DNA from: Shewanella zhangzhouensis
Lineage (GTDB): Bacteria > Pseudomonadota > Gammaproteobacteria > Enterobacterales > Shewanellaceae
Length of the DNA: 64,000 nucleotides
Assembly: GCF_019457615.1 (NCBI RefSeq)
Contig: NZ_CP080414.1
Location: forward strand, 1,424,501-1,488,500
Reading direction: 5' to 3'
The notes under the pieces were generated by a model. That model made no database searches, was not told where the DNA came from, and saw nothing but the letters and a program-made list of their open reading frames with translations. The translations under genes were made by a program, and so were the position numbers. Each line of letters begins with the position of its first letter. Positions within the stretch are counted from its first letter, which is position 1. Below are positions 1 through 6,527 of the stretch, one piece after another.

Positions 1-517
1 TGTCGGCGAGCCCCTGAAACCCCACGTTCGGCCAGGACTCTGCCGGCAGTTGGCCTGACAGATACTGAGCGGCAAATTCATACTGACTGGAGGCCGCACG
101 TCCCAGATGACGGCGCACCAACGCATTAAATATAGCCAGTTTCTCCTGAGTGGGTTTAAAGCTGAACGGATGATTGGCCATCTTCTGCTGCTCATCTTCG
201 CTCAGCGTTCGGGTCAAATCCTGACCAAGCGCCTCCAAAATCATTTGAATGAACTGGCTGCGCGGTGCGGGGCTCAGCAGGCCCCGCTCATCCAGCGGCA
301 GACTGATAAACCACACAAAGTGCTGTTCGCTGGCATCCCAAAATACCAGTGCCATTTTGGCGTGCCCCTGAATGGGGTAAGGGTAGGGGGCCTGCAATGC
401 TTCAATTTGGGCAAAGGCCATGGCGTCGATATGTTGCACCCGACGCCCGAGATCGTACACCTGAAACTGGGTCTTGGCGGTGGAAAGAAATTGACTGATG
501 CTGGTGATTTCTGCCAT
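1..517 (-). CDS. DUF3549 family protein, 3' end cut by the window edge
   Basis: I translated this frame from the ATG at 517; about 172 residues are present and it runs off the left edge, so the C-terminus is missing. The N-terminal text (TSISQFLSTAKTQFQVYDLG, then a GRRVQ segment, PYPYPIQGHA, FVWFISLPLDERGLL and FKPTQEKLAIFNALV) matches what I recall of the DUF3549 family, found in Shewanella and Vibrio and of unknown function. No signal peptide or membrane segment is seen in this part. It is transcribed away from the yqcC-truC unit, so the short space to yqcC should hold divergent promoters. The family call is fairly sure; no biochemical role can be given. Confidence 0.8.
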   Translation of the reverse strand, partial: MAEITSISQFLSTAKTQFQVYDLGRRVQHIDAMAFAQIEALQAPYPYPIQGHAKMALVFWDASEQHFVWFISLPLDERGLLSPAPRSQFIQMILEALGQDLTRTLSEDEQQKMANHPFSFKPTQEKLAIFNALVRRHLGRAASSQYEFAAQYLSGQLPAESWPNVGFQGLAD

Positions 518-617
518 CTGAAAGCGGCCTGTAAAAGAGAGTGTTCCGATGGGGCGCCATTATAGGGTTAAGTGGCGCAAGATGGTACAATTGCCCTTTT
601 CAGCAGAGTCTTTCCCC

Positions 618-956
618 ATGTCCGCTGCCCGTTTGCCCATGTTCGACACTAAACTGATTTCACTGCTTGACGAGTTGGAACATGCGCTTAAAGCCGCGTT
701 GCTGTGGCGGGATGAGATGCCAACAGCACAAGCCCTGGCCAGTCAGGCCCCATTCGGTTGTGACTTATTGGCGTTTGAAGAGTGGCTGCAGTTTATCTTT
801 TTGCCACGGTTTCGCACGCTTCTGGAGACAGGACAGCCACTCCCCTCGGCGATGTCCGTATTGCCTATGGCCCAGCATGTTTGGGGCACTCACGAAGACA
901 AAGACACCCTGTTGATTATCCTTGCAAATCTGGATGATGCCGTTAATGGAAAATGA
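618..956 (+). CDS. yqcC: YqcC family protein (DUF446)
   Basis: A protein of 112 residues, close to the roughly 109 of E. coli YqcC. Alignable features are the EWLQFIFLPR block after an acidic N-terminal helix and the LPSAMSVLPMA segment that corresponds to the LPGAFAVAPYYEMA region of the family. I chose the ATG at 618 because the upstream part of the frame is not protein-like and the length then fits the family; an ATG at 639 is also possible. The stop overlaps the truC start by 11 bases, so the two are probably translationally coupled, and the order yqcC-truC-flavodoxin is the same as in E. coli. Function is unknown; a helical, soluble, small protein is all that is visible. Confidence 0.85.
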   Translation: MSAARLPMFDTKLISLLDELEHALKAALLWRDEMPTAQALASQAPFGCDLLAFEEWLQFIFLPRFRTLLETGQPLPSAMSVLPMAQHVWGTHEDKDTLLIILANLDDAVNGK

Positions 957-1758
957 AACAGTACAGGCCGGTACTTTTGAGTTGGCATTTGCCGACACGG
1001 CGCCTGCCATTGAAATCCTCTACGAAGATGAAGCCATGGTGGCCATTCATAAGCCTGCCGGGCTGCTTGTGCATCGCACATATCTAGCGCGAAAGGAACA
1101 TTGGTTTGCGATGCAGCTGACAAGGGATCTGGTGGGTTGTCATGTGTTTCCGGTTCACCGTCTTGACCGGCCAACATCGGGTGTATTGCTCTTTGCCAAA
1201 TCCAGCGAGGTGGCCAATAGCCTGTGCGGTCAGTTTGCCAGCCACAACATCCGCAAACACTATCTGGCATTGGTTCGCGGCAATATGTTTGACGCAGGCG
1301 TACTTGATTACGCTCTCAAAGAAGAGCTTGATGAGTTAGCCGATAAAGACGTTGACCCCGATAAGCCTGCCCAGGAGGCGATTACGGCTTACCGGCCACT
1401 GCTGAACAGTGAAATTCCCTATTCATCCGGACGTTATCCAAGCAGCCGTTTTGCCCTGATGCATCTGCAGCCCCAAACGGGACGCAAACATCAACTACGC
1501 AGGCATATGGCGCATCTGCGCCATCCTATCGTGGGTGATACAACCCATGGTGATGGCAAGCAAAACCGCTTTTTCCGCGAGCACTTTGGGGTCAATCGCT
1601 TGTGGCTGATTGCGAAACGATTGGAGCTGACACACCCACTTACGGGGGGGCCTATCGCCATTGAAACTGAATTGGAGCCTGAGTGGCTTAATGTGTTTTC
1701 CGGGCTGGGATGGGACGAGGCAACCTTGGCATTATCACCATCCATGCTTATTGCCTGA
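946..1758 (+). CDS. truC: tRNA pseudouridine(65) synthase TruC
   Basis: A RluA/RluC-type pseudouridine synthase of 270 residues. The catalytic motif HRLDRPTSGV lies at residues 71-80, with Asp74 as the expected nucleophile. Other family blocks are KPAGLLVHR near residue 36 and the LQPQTGRKHQLRRHM RNA-binding/active-site stretch further on. TruC converts U65 of certain tRNAs to pseudouridine in the cytoplasm; the assignment to TruC rather than RluA, RluC or RluD rests on the length without an S4 domain and on the yqcC neighbour. The ATG at 946 overlaps the end of yqcC, which supports this start over the one at 922. Confidence 0.92.
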   Translation: MENETVQAGTFELAFADTAPAIEILYEDEAMVAIHKPAGLLVHRTYLARKEHWFAMQLTRDLVGCHVFPVHRLDRPTSGVLLFAKSSEVANSLCGQFASHNIRKHYLALVRGNMFDAGVLDYALKEELDELADKDVDPDKPAQEAITAYRPLLNSEIPYSSGRYPSSRFALMHLQPQTGRKHQLRRHMAHLRHPIVGDTTHGDGKQNRFFREHFGVNRLWLIAKRLELTHPLTGGPIAIETELEPEWLNVFSGLGWDEATLALSPSMLIA

Positions 1759-2133
1759 TCAGCCTGTTTGTTTCAGCCTTGCTTTGATTTCGGCAAGGCT
1801 GACAAAACCTGCCACTTGAGTATGGGGAACATCGGGCCAGATTTTTTGACTTTGAAAGTAACGGCTTCGTCTGTGCTGACAGGCTTTGTGCTGTTTCTTG
1901 CGGCAGCTCGGTTGCATGGCGTGCTTCCCGTAAATGAGCATCCGTCCATGGTTATCTGTGCTTCAAATCTGTCCTTCCCCGAAAAGGGCTTGAAGCAGAA
2001 CCCTTAACAAGGTAGCACGAATAACGGAAATGTCGCCAATGAATATGATAACTTGCCTGTGATTGGTGCTTTCGCGTATGTTTGAGTCCATATTACTGAT
2101 TATTTTAAATTAAACCGGGAGATTTACCCCGAA
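1759..2133. other. 375-bp spacer without a convincing gene
   Basis: This stretch between truC and the flavodoxin gene holds only short weak frames. A 60-codon minus-strand frame (1759-1941) ends in a plausible helical text (SLAEIKARLKQTG) but lacks a ribosome-binding site and I do not recognise it. A hairpin lies at the start of the spacer (1774-1801). The last 40 bases are AT-rich and probably carry the flavodoxin promoter, followed by a GGGAG-type ribosome-binding site before 2134. Confidence 0.5.
1774..1801. terminator. inverted repeat after truC, possible terminator
   Basis: Perfect 9-base arms CAGCCTTGC (1774-1782) and GCAAGGCTG (1793-1801) around a 10-base loop. The outer T-rich and A-rich flanks (gtttgtt / acaaaac) extend the pairing imperfectly. 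It begins 15 bases after the truC stop. There is no uridine run on the plus-strand side, so termination is only a suggestion. Confidence 0.4.
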
Positions 2134-2598
2134 ATGAAACACGTTGACCTGGCATTCGGTACTGTTTATGGCAGCGCGCAGTTTGTGGCTGAAACCCTGG
2201 CAGACGAACTCGCAGTTCTGGGTTATGGCGTGCGGCTATGGCAATCCCATGAGCTGAACGCCTTCACTCCCAGTAATGAAGGATTATTGATTCTGGTGTC
2301 GTCCACCACTGGCAGCGGTGATTTACCGGAAGACATCCAATCCTGGTATTACCGCATCCAATCCACCGCGCCCTATCTACCCGGTCTTCATTACAGCGTC
2401 ATTGGCCTGGGAGATTCCAGCTACAGCGAGTTTTGTGGTGCCGGCGAAAAGTTGGATGCACTCTTTGCAGAGTTGGGGGCCAAACAGGTCCTGCCGCTGC
2501 TGCGCATAGATGCAATGGAAACCATGGAACCGGAATTAGAGGCCAAAACGTGGCTGACGCAATGGCACCAGCAAGTTCAGCACGGCCTGAACGACTAA
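2134..2598 (+). CDS. flavodoxin, YqcA/MioC type
   Basis: A short-chain flavodoxin-like protein of 154 residues. The FMN phosphate-binding loop appears as FGTVYGSAQ near residues 8-16, the second loop as SSTTGSGDLPED and the third as GLGDSSYSEFCGAG, the usual three FMN contacts. E. coli has yqcA at the same place after yqcC-truC and the lengths are similar (about 149), so YqcA is the likeliest identity; MioC is the paralogue. It should be a cytosolic one- or two-electron carrier, but its partner is not evident here. A GGGAG ribosome-binding site lies about ten bases before the ATG. The next gene, a sugar permease, begins inside its last 37 bases. Confidence 0.88.
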   Translation: MKHVDLAFGTVYGSAQFVAETLADELAVLGYGVRLWQSHELNAFTPSNEGLLILVSSTTGSGDLPEDIQSWYYRIQSTAPYLPGLHYSVIGLGDSSYSEFCGAGEKLDALFAELGAKQVLPLLRIDAMETMEPELEAKTWLTQWHQQVQHGLND

Positions 2599-4019
2599 CC
2601 CGCCTGAACCGTCACTGGTTCAGGTTTGCCCAGCGGCTGTCCCAAACGCTGCTTATTCCCATCGCCATACTGCCGGCAGCGGGCGTCATGATAGGGATTG
2701 CAACCAATCCCTTGCCCTTTATTCCGGATGTGTTCAATGTGTTGATGTTGAGTGTAGGCAAGCTCATCTTCGACATTATGCCCATGCTGTTTGCCATTGC
2801 CGTCGCCATTGGTTTCTGCCGCGATCAGGGTATTGCCGCCTTCTCTGCTGCCTTTGGCTATGGTGTGCTGCTGTCTACTCTGGCAGCGGCAGCCAAGGTC
2901 TATCATTTGCCCTCCCACATAGTCTGGGGTACGCCCACCATAGATACCGGCATAGCCGGCGGCATGTTGGTGGGGGGGATCACCTGCGTTGCGGTGCGAC
3001 TCAGTGAAAAACTCAGGCTGCCTGCCGTGTTTTCGTTTTTTGAAGGCAGACGCAGTGCCCCGCTGATAATGATCCCCTTGGTCATGTTGCTCGCGGTGAT
3101 GCTGGCGTTTATCTGGCCGCCACTTGCCTTATCCATTGAGCGTTTATCTGACTGGGCCGTGTATCAGGAGCCTGCGATTGCTTTTGGATTTTACGGCATG
3201 GTTGAGCGGTTATTGCTGCCACTTGGGCTTCACCATATCTGGAATGCGCCGTTTTATCTGGAAGTGGGTCAGTATGCCCATGATGGCGACATTGTACGGG
3301 GGGAGATGGCGAGATATTTTGCCGGCGATCCCTCTGCGGGTAACCTTGCAGGTGGCTACCTGATTAAAATGTGGGGACTGCCCGCTGCCGCACTGGCGAT
3401 ATGGCGCTGCGCCGACAAGAATCAACGCAACCGGGTGGCCGGGGTGATGTTATCGGCGGCGACCGCCAGCTGGCTGACCGGGGTGACCGAGCCGATAGAA
3501 TTTGCCTTTTTGTTTGTGGCACCACTCCTGTACCTGTGCCATGCCCTGCTGACTGGCCTAGCTTACAGCATCGCCATTTTGCTTGATATTCACCACAGTG
3601 TGGTATTTTCCCATGGTCTGGTGGATTTCGTACTCCTGTTTCCCCAATCGAGTAATACCCATTGGATTTGGTTCCTGGGGCCGCTGACATTTGTGATTTA
3701 CTACATCCTGTTCCGGGCCTGTATTCTGGCCTTTAACCTGAAGACTCCCGGCCGCTTTGAAGCCGATACGGGCCAGCAGCGCAATTTGCTCGCCATCGTT
3801 TCAGCACTGGGCGGCGGCGGAAACATTGCCGATCTCTCTGCGTGCCTTACCCGTCTTAGGATCAGCGTTGCCGATCCCACCCAGGTAGACAGGCAAAGGT
3901 TGATGTCATTGGGAGCCAAAGGTGTCATTGTGGTGGGCAGTGGCGTTCAGTTGGTGTTTGGCACCAAGGCCGAGACTTTAAGAAAGCTGCTGCAGCGTTA
4001 TCTGGATACCCGTAGCTAA
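2562..4019 (+). CDS. ptsG: PTS glucose-type permease, EIICB
   Basis: An inner-membrane phosphotransferase permease of about 485 residues. The EIIC part has many hydrophobic segments and the signatures VERLLLPLGLHHIWNAPF, TGVTEPIEFAFLF and FSHGLVDFVLL. The EIIB part at the C-terminus carries ACLTRLRISVAD, with Cys428 as the expected phosphorylated residue, then GVIVVGSGVQLVFGTKAETL, very like E. coli PtsG. It would take up and phosphorylate a hexose (glucose by homology) using phosphate from a separate EIIA and HPr/EI, none of which is encoded in the window. The ATG at 2562 overlaps the flavodoxin gene; compared with E. coli PtsG it gives about 15 extra N-terminal residues and lacks a clear ribosome-binding site, so the exact start is uncertain. 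Substrate is inferred from similarity only. Confidence 0.85.
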   Translation: MAPASSARPERLTRLNRHWFRFAQRLSQTLLIPIAILPAAGVMIGIATNPLPFIPDVFNVLMLSVGKLIFDIMPMLFAIAVAIGFCRDQGIAAFSAAFGYGVLLSTLAAAAKVYHLPSHIVWGTPTIDTGIAGGMLVGGITCVAVRLSEKLRLPAVFSFFEGRRSAPLIMIPLVMLLAVMLAFIWPPLALSIERLSDWAVYQEPAIAFGFYGMVERLLLPLGLHHIWNAPFYLEVGQYAHDGDIVRGEMARYFAGDPSAGNLAGGYLIKMWGLPAAALAIWRCADKNQRNRVAGVMLSAATASWLTGVTEPIEFAFLFVAPLLYLCHALLTGLAYSIAILLDIHHSVVFSHGLVDFVLLFPQSSNTHWIWFLGPLTFVIYYILFRACILAFNLKTPGRFEADTGQQRNLLAIVSALGGGGNIADLSACLTRLRISVADPTQVDRQRLMSLGAKGVIVVGSGVQLVFGTKAETLRKLLQRYLDTRS

Positions 4020-4178
4020 GCCGTCTGTTGTGAAATCTTGAAATTTACTGCCAATTTTTTGCGTTTTTCCCTGTTTCCTCCCGTGTGTTTGCCTGATAGC
4101 TGATAAAAATCAGCGTAATTCGCTATTAATGCTGTGCCTGTGGCATGCTGCCCAAAATACAACGAATAGGGGAAGTGT

Positions 4179-5024
4179 GTGTTGCAACCATCAGATCGCC
4201 GGGTATTGATTACCGATTGTGCCGATGCCAAGGGGCTTATCGCCAAAATTACGGGCGTGTGTTTTGAAAATGGCCTCAACATCATCAAAAACGACGAGTT
4301 TGTCGATAATACCGAAGGGCGCTTTTTTATGCGTACCGAGCTGGAAGGCCTGGTAGATGAAGCCGGCTTACTTGGCGCGCTCGATGAGGTGCTGCCGGCA
4401 CACCATCACACCAGCCTGAAGCCGGCCGGGCGCAAAAGAGTGGTGGTATTGGTGACCAAGGAGGCGCACTGCCTGGGTGACTTATTGATGAAGGCCTATT
4501 ATGGCGCTCTGGACGTACATATTGCTGCCGTGGTGGGTAATTACGACAAACTCAAACCGCTCACAGAGAAATTTGATATTCCTTTTCATTATGTCAGCCA
4601 CGAAGGGCTGGACAGACACCAGCATGAAGCGGCGCTGGCTGAGGTCATTGCGCCTTACGCCCCGGATTATCTGGTGCTTGCCAAGTTTATGCGTATTCTG
4701 ACGCCGGAATTTGTTGCGCGATATCCCAATCGCATCATCAATATTCATCACTCGTTTTTGCCGGCCTTTATTGGTGCCAATCCCTACCGGCAGGCCTGGG
4801 AGCGCGGCGTGAAGATAATCGGGGCTACGGCTCACTTTGTGAATAATTGTCTGGATGAAGGTCCTATCATTAAGCAGGATGTCATTCACGTTGATCACAA
4901 TTACAGTGCAGCGGAGATGGCAAGGGCAGGACGGGATGTGGAAAAATCGGTGTTGAGCCGGGCGCTGGGTTTGGTACTGGCCGATAAGGTCGTGGTTTAC
5001 GGTAACAAAACCGTGGTGTTTTAA
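4179..5024 (+). CDS. purU: formyltetrahydrofolate deformylase
   Basis: PurU hydrolyses 10-formyl-tetrahydrofolate to formate and tetrahydrofolate, balancing one-carbon pools and supplying formate for PurT. The 281-residue protein has an N-terminal ACT domain (residues 8-80, LITDCADAKGLIAKITG) and a C-terminal formyltransferase-fold domain with the conserved INIHHSFLPAFIGANPY block and the later GATAHFVN and DEGPII motifs. These match E. coli PurU in order and length. There is no ATG at the beginning: a GTG at 4179 and a TTG at 4182 are the candidates, behind a GGGGAAG ribosome-binding site at 4169-4175. It stands alone, ending in a strong terminator. Confidence 0.94.
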   Translation: MLQPSDRRVLITDCADAKGLIAKITGVCFENGLNIIKNDEFVDNTEGRFFMRTELEGLVDEAGLLGALDEVLPAHHHTSLKPAGRKRVVVLVTKEAHCLGDLLMKAYYGALDVHIAAVVGNYDKLKPLTEKFDIPFHYVSHEGLDRHQHEAALAEVIAPYAPDYLVLAKFMRILTPEFVARYPNRIINIHHSFLPAFIGANPYRQAWERGVKIIGATAHFVNNCLDEGPIIKQDVIHVDHNYSAAEMARAGRDVEKSVLSRALGLVLADKVVVYGNKTVVF

Positions 5025-5037
5025 CGCAGCACCCACC

Positions 5038-5061
5038 AAAAAGGCGCCTCGGCGCCTTTTT
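5038..5061. terminator. bidirectional terminator between purU and the DUF3718 gene
   Basis: Symmetric hairpin AAAAAGGCGCC / GGCGCCTTTTT centred on a tight CTCG loop, with an A-run on one side and a T-run on the other. It lies 14 bases after the purU stop and just past the stop of the convergent minus-strand gene, so it can serve both. Confidence 0.9.
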
Positions 5062-5064
5062 GTG

Positions 5065-5412
5065 CTACTTGTCGAACTCTACATAAAGCATTTCATCGGC
5101 GTGATTCATGGCCAAATCTTTGATGGTGACTTTACCTGGCAGGTAGCGGGCAATGCGTTCGGCAGTGCGGTTTGACCCGTTGGATACGGCGAAGTCATAG
5201 AAGGTTTCACCGTTGCAAACCAGGCGGGGGAACACCCGGGTTTCGTTAATGCGGTGTTCTTTCATAGTCGAATGGAATTGCACCTGGCTGTCACTCAATC
5301 CGGTTTTACATACTGCAATCAGCTTGTTTTCCACATCGGGGCTCATGGCGGCGGTTGCACCCAGACTCAGACATCCTAAAGTCAGTGCGGCAAAGGCGTG
5401 TTGTATCTTCAT
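5065..5412 (-). CDS. DUF3718 family exported protein
   Basis: A protein of 115 residues with an N-terminal signal peptide (MKIQHAFAALTLGCLSLGATAA, probable cleavage after ATA-A). The mature part has two cysteines (in VCKTGL and LVCNGE) spaced to form a disulfide, consistent with a periplasmic location. The text RVFPRLVCNGETFYDFA and the overall length fit the DUF3718 family of Shewanella and relatives; no function is known to me. The ATG at 5412 is preceded by a GGAG-type ribosome-binding site. It is a monocistronic unit convergent with purU. Confidence 0.8.
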   Translation of the reverse strand: MKIQHAFAALTLGCLSLGATAAMSPDVENKLIAVCKTGLSDSQVQFHSTMKEHRINETRVFPRLVCNGETFYDFAVSNGSNRTAERIARYLPGKVTIKDLAMNHADEMLYVEFDK

Positions 5413-5634
5413 TTGTACTCTCCTCGTTGTACAGACACCCCTAGATTACAGCTCTCTCCTTACACAAAATCGACACATAAAGTATGTCATTCTGTATGAA
5501 TTTGTGACTGTCCACCGTGCTGTATCCCCCATGGGGCCTGGTGGGGGATACTTTTGCATGCAGATTGGCAAGTGTTTGAAAATTGACTGGCGTAATGCAC
5601 CGCCATTACATTGCGGTGGATAAGTTCAGACAAT

Positions 5635-5662
5635 AAAAAAGCAGACCTGAGTCTGCTTTTTT
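5635..5662 (-). terminator. terminator of the map-glnD-dapD unit
   Basis: Hairpin AAAAAAGCAGAC-CTGA-GTCTGCTTTTTT. It lies 14 bases beyond the dapD stop in the direction of minus-strand transcription; the perfect A and T flanks make it usable from either side. Confidence 0.9.
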
Positions 5663-5676
5663 ATATTGTGTACTAT

Positions 5677-6501
5677 TTAATCGACAATACGCAGCAGTTC
5701 ATTGATACCGACTTTACCGCGGGTCTTTTCATCTACCTTCTTCACTATGATGGCGGCGTACAGATTGTACTTCCCACAGGAAGAGGGCAGGGTACCTGAT
5801 ACCACCACTGAACCGGCAGGAACTCGGCCGTAGTGGATTTCACCGGTTTCACGGTCGTAAATGCGGGTGCTCTGGCCAATGTACACGCCCATGGAGATCA
5901 CAGAGCCTTCTTCTACCACCACGCCTTCCACGATTTCAGAGCGGGCACCGATGAAGCAGTTGTCCTCAATGATGGTAGGACCGGCCTGCAGCGGCTCGAG
6001 TACGCCGCCGATGCCTACGCCACCTGACAGGTGCACGTTTTTACCAATTTGCGCACAGGAGCCCACGGTCGCCCAGGTATCAACCATGGTGCCTTCGTCA
6101 ACATAGGCACCGAGGTTAACGTAAGATGGCATCAGCACGGTGTTTTTGCCGATAAACGAGCCCTTGCGAACGGCAGCCGGGGGCACAACGCGGATGGCCT
6201 CGGCGCGGAAACGTGCTTCGTCGTAGTCAGCAAACTTCATGGGTACCTTATCGAAGTACTTGGTTTCACCGCCTTCGATAACGCCATTGTCAAAAATGCG
6301 GAACGACAGCAGTACGGCCTTTTTCAGCCATTGGTTAACATGCCACTGGCCGTCGATTTTCTCGGCCACGCGCATTTCGCCCTTGTCGAGCATGTTGATG
6401 ACTGTCTCAACATCGGCACGCACGCCTGGCTCGACACTGCTTGGGGTGATGGTTGCGCGAGCTTCAAAAGCCGCCTCGATACGCTGGCGTAAAGCCTCCA
6501 T
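5677..6501 (-). CDS. dapD: 2,3,4,5-tetrahydropyridine-2,6-dicarboxylate N-succinyltransferase
   Basis: DapD transfers succinate from succinyl-CoA to tetrahydrodipicolinate in the lysine/meso-diaminopimelate pathway. The protein has 274 residues, the usual length. After an alpha-helical N-terminal domain it has left-handed beta-helix (hexapeptide) repeats, seen in MPSYVNLGAYVDEGTMVDTW, GKNVHLSGGVGIGGV and DNCFIGARSEIVEGVVVEEG. The C-terminus YAAIIVKKVDEKTRGKVGIN is typical. It is the last gene of the map-glnD-dapD unit, 26 bases after glnD, as in other Gammaproteobacteria. Confidence 0.97.
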   Translation of the reverse strand: MEALRQRIEAAFEARATITPSSVEPGVRADVETVINMLDKGEMRVAEKIDGQWHVNQWLKKAVLLSFRIFDNGVIEGGETKYFDKVPMKFADYDEARFRAEAIRVVPPAAVRKGSFIGKNTVLMPSYVNLGAYVDEGTMVDTWATVGSCAQIGKNVHLSGGVGIGGVLEPLQAGPTIIEDNCFIGARSEIVEGVVVEEGSVISMGVYIGQSTRIYDRETGEIHYGRVPAGSVVVSGTLPSSCGKYNLYAAIIVKKVDEKTRGKVGINELLRIVD

Positions 6502-6527
6502 GTGGGTTCTCCCGTTTTGATAAGGTG

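Noticed and set aside
1759..1941. 60-codon minus-strand frame after truC
   Set aside because: Its C-terminal text looks plausible but it covers a hairpin and lacks start signals; not enough to call a gene.
5598..5618. Hairpin CACCGC / GCGGTG upstream of the dapD terminator
   Set aside because: Only six pairs with an AT-rich loop and no T-run; probably incidental.
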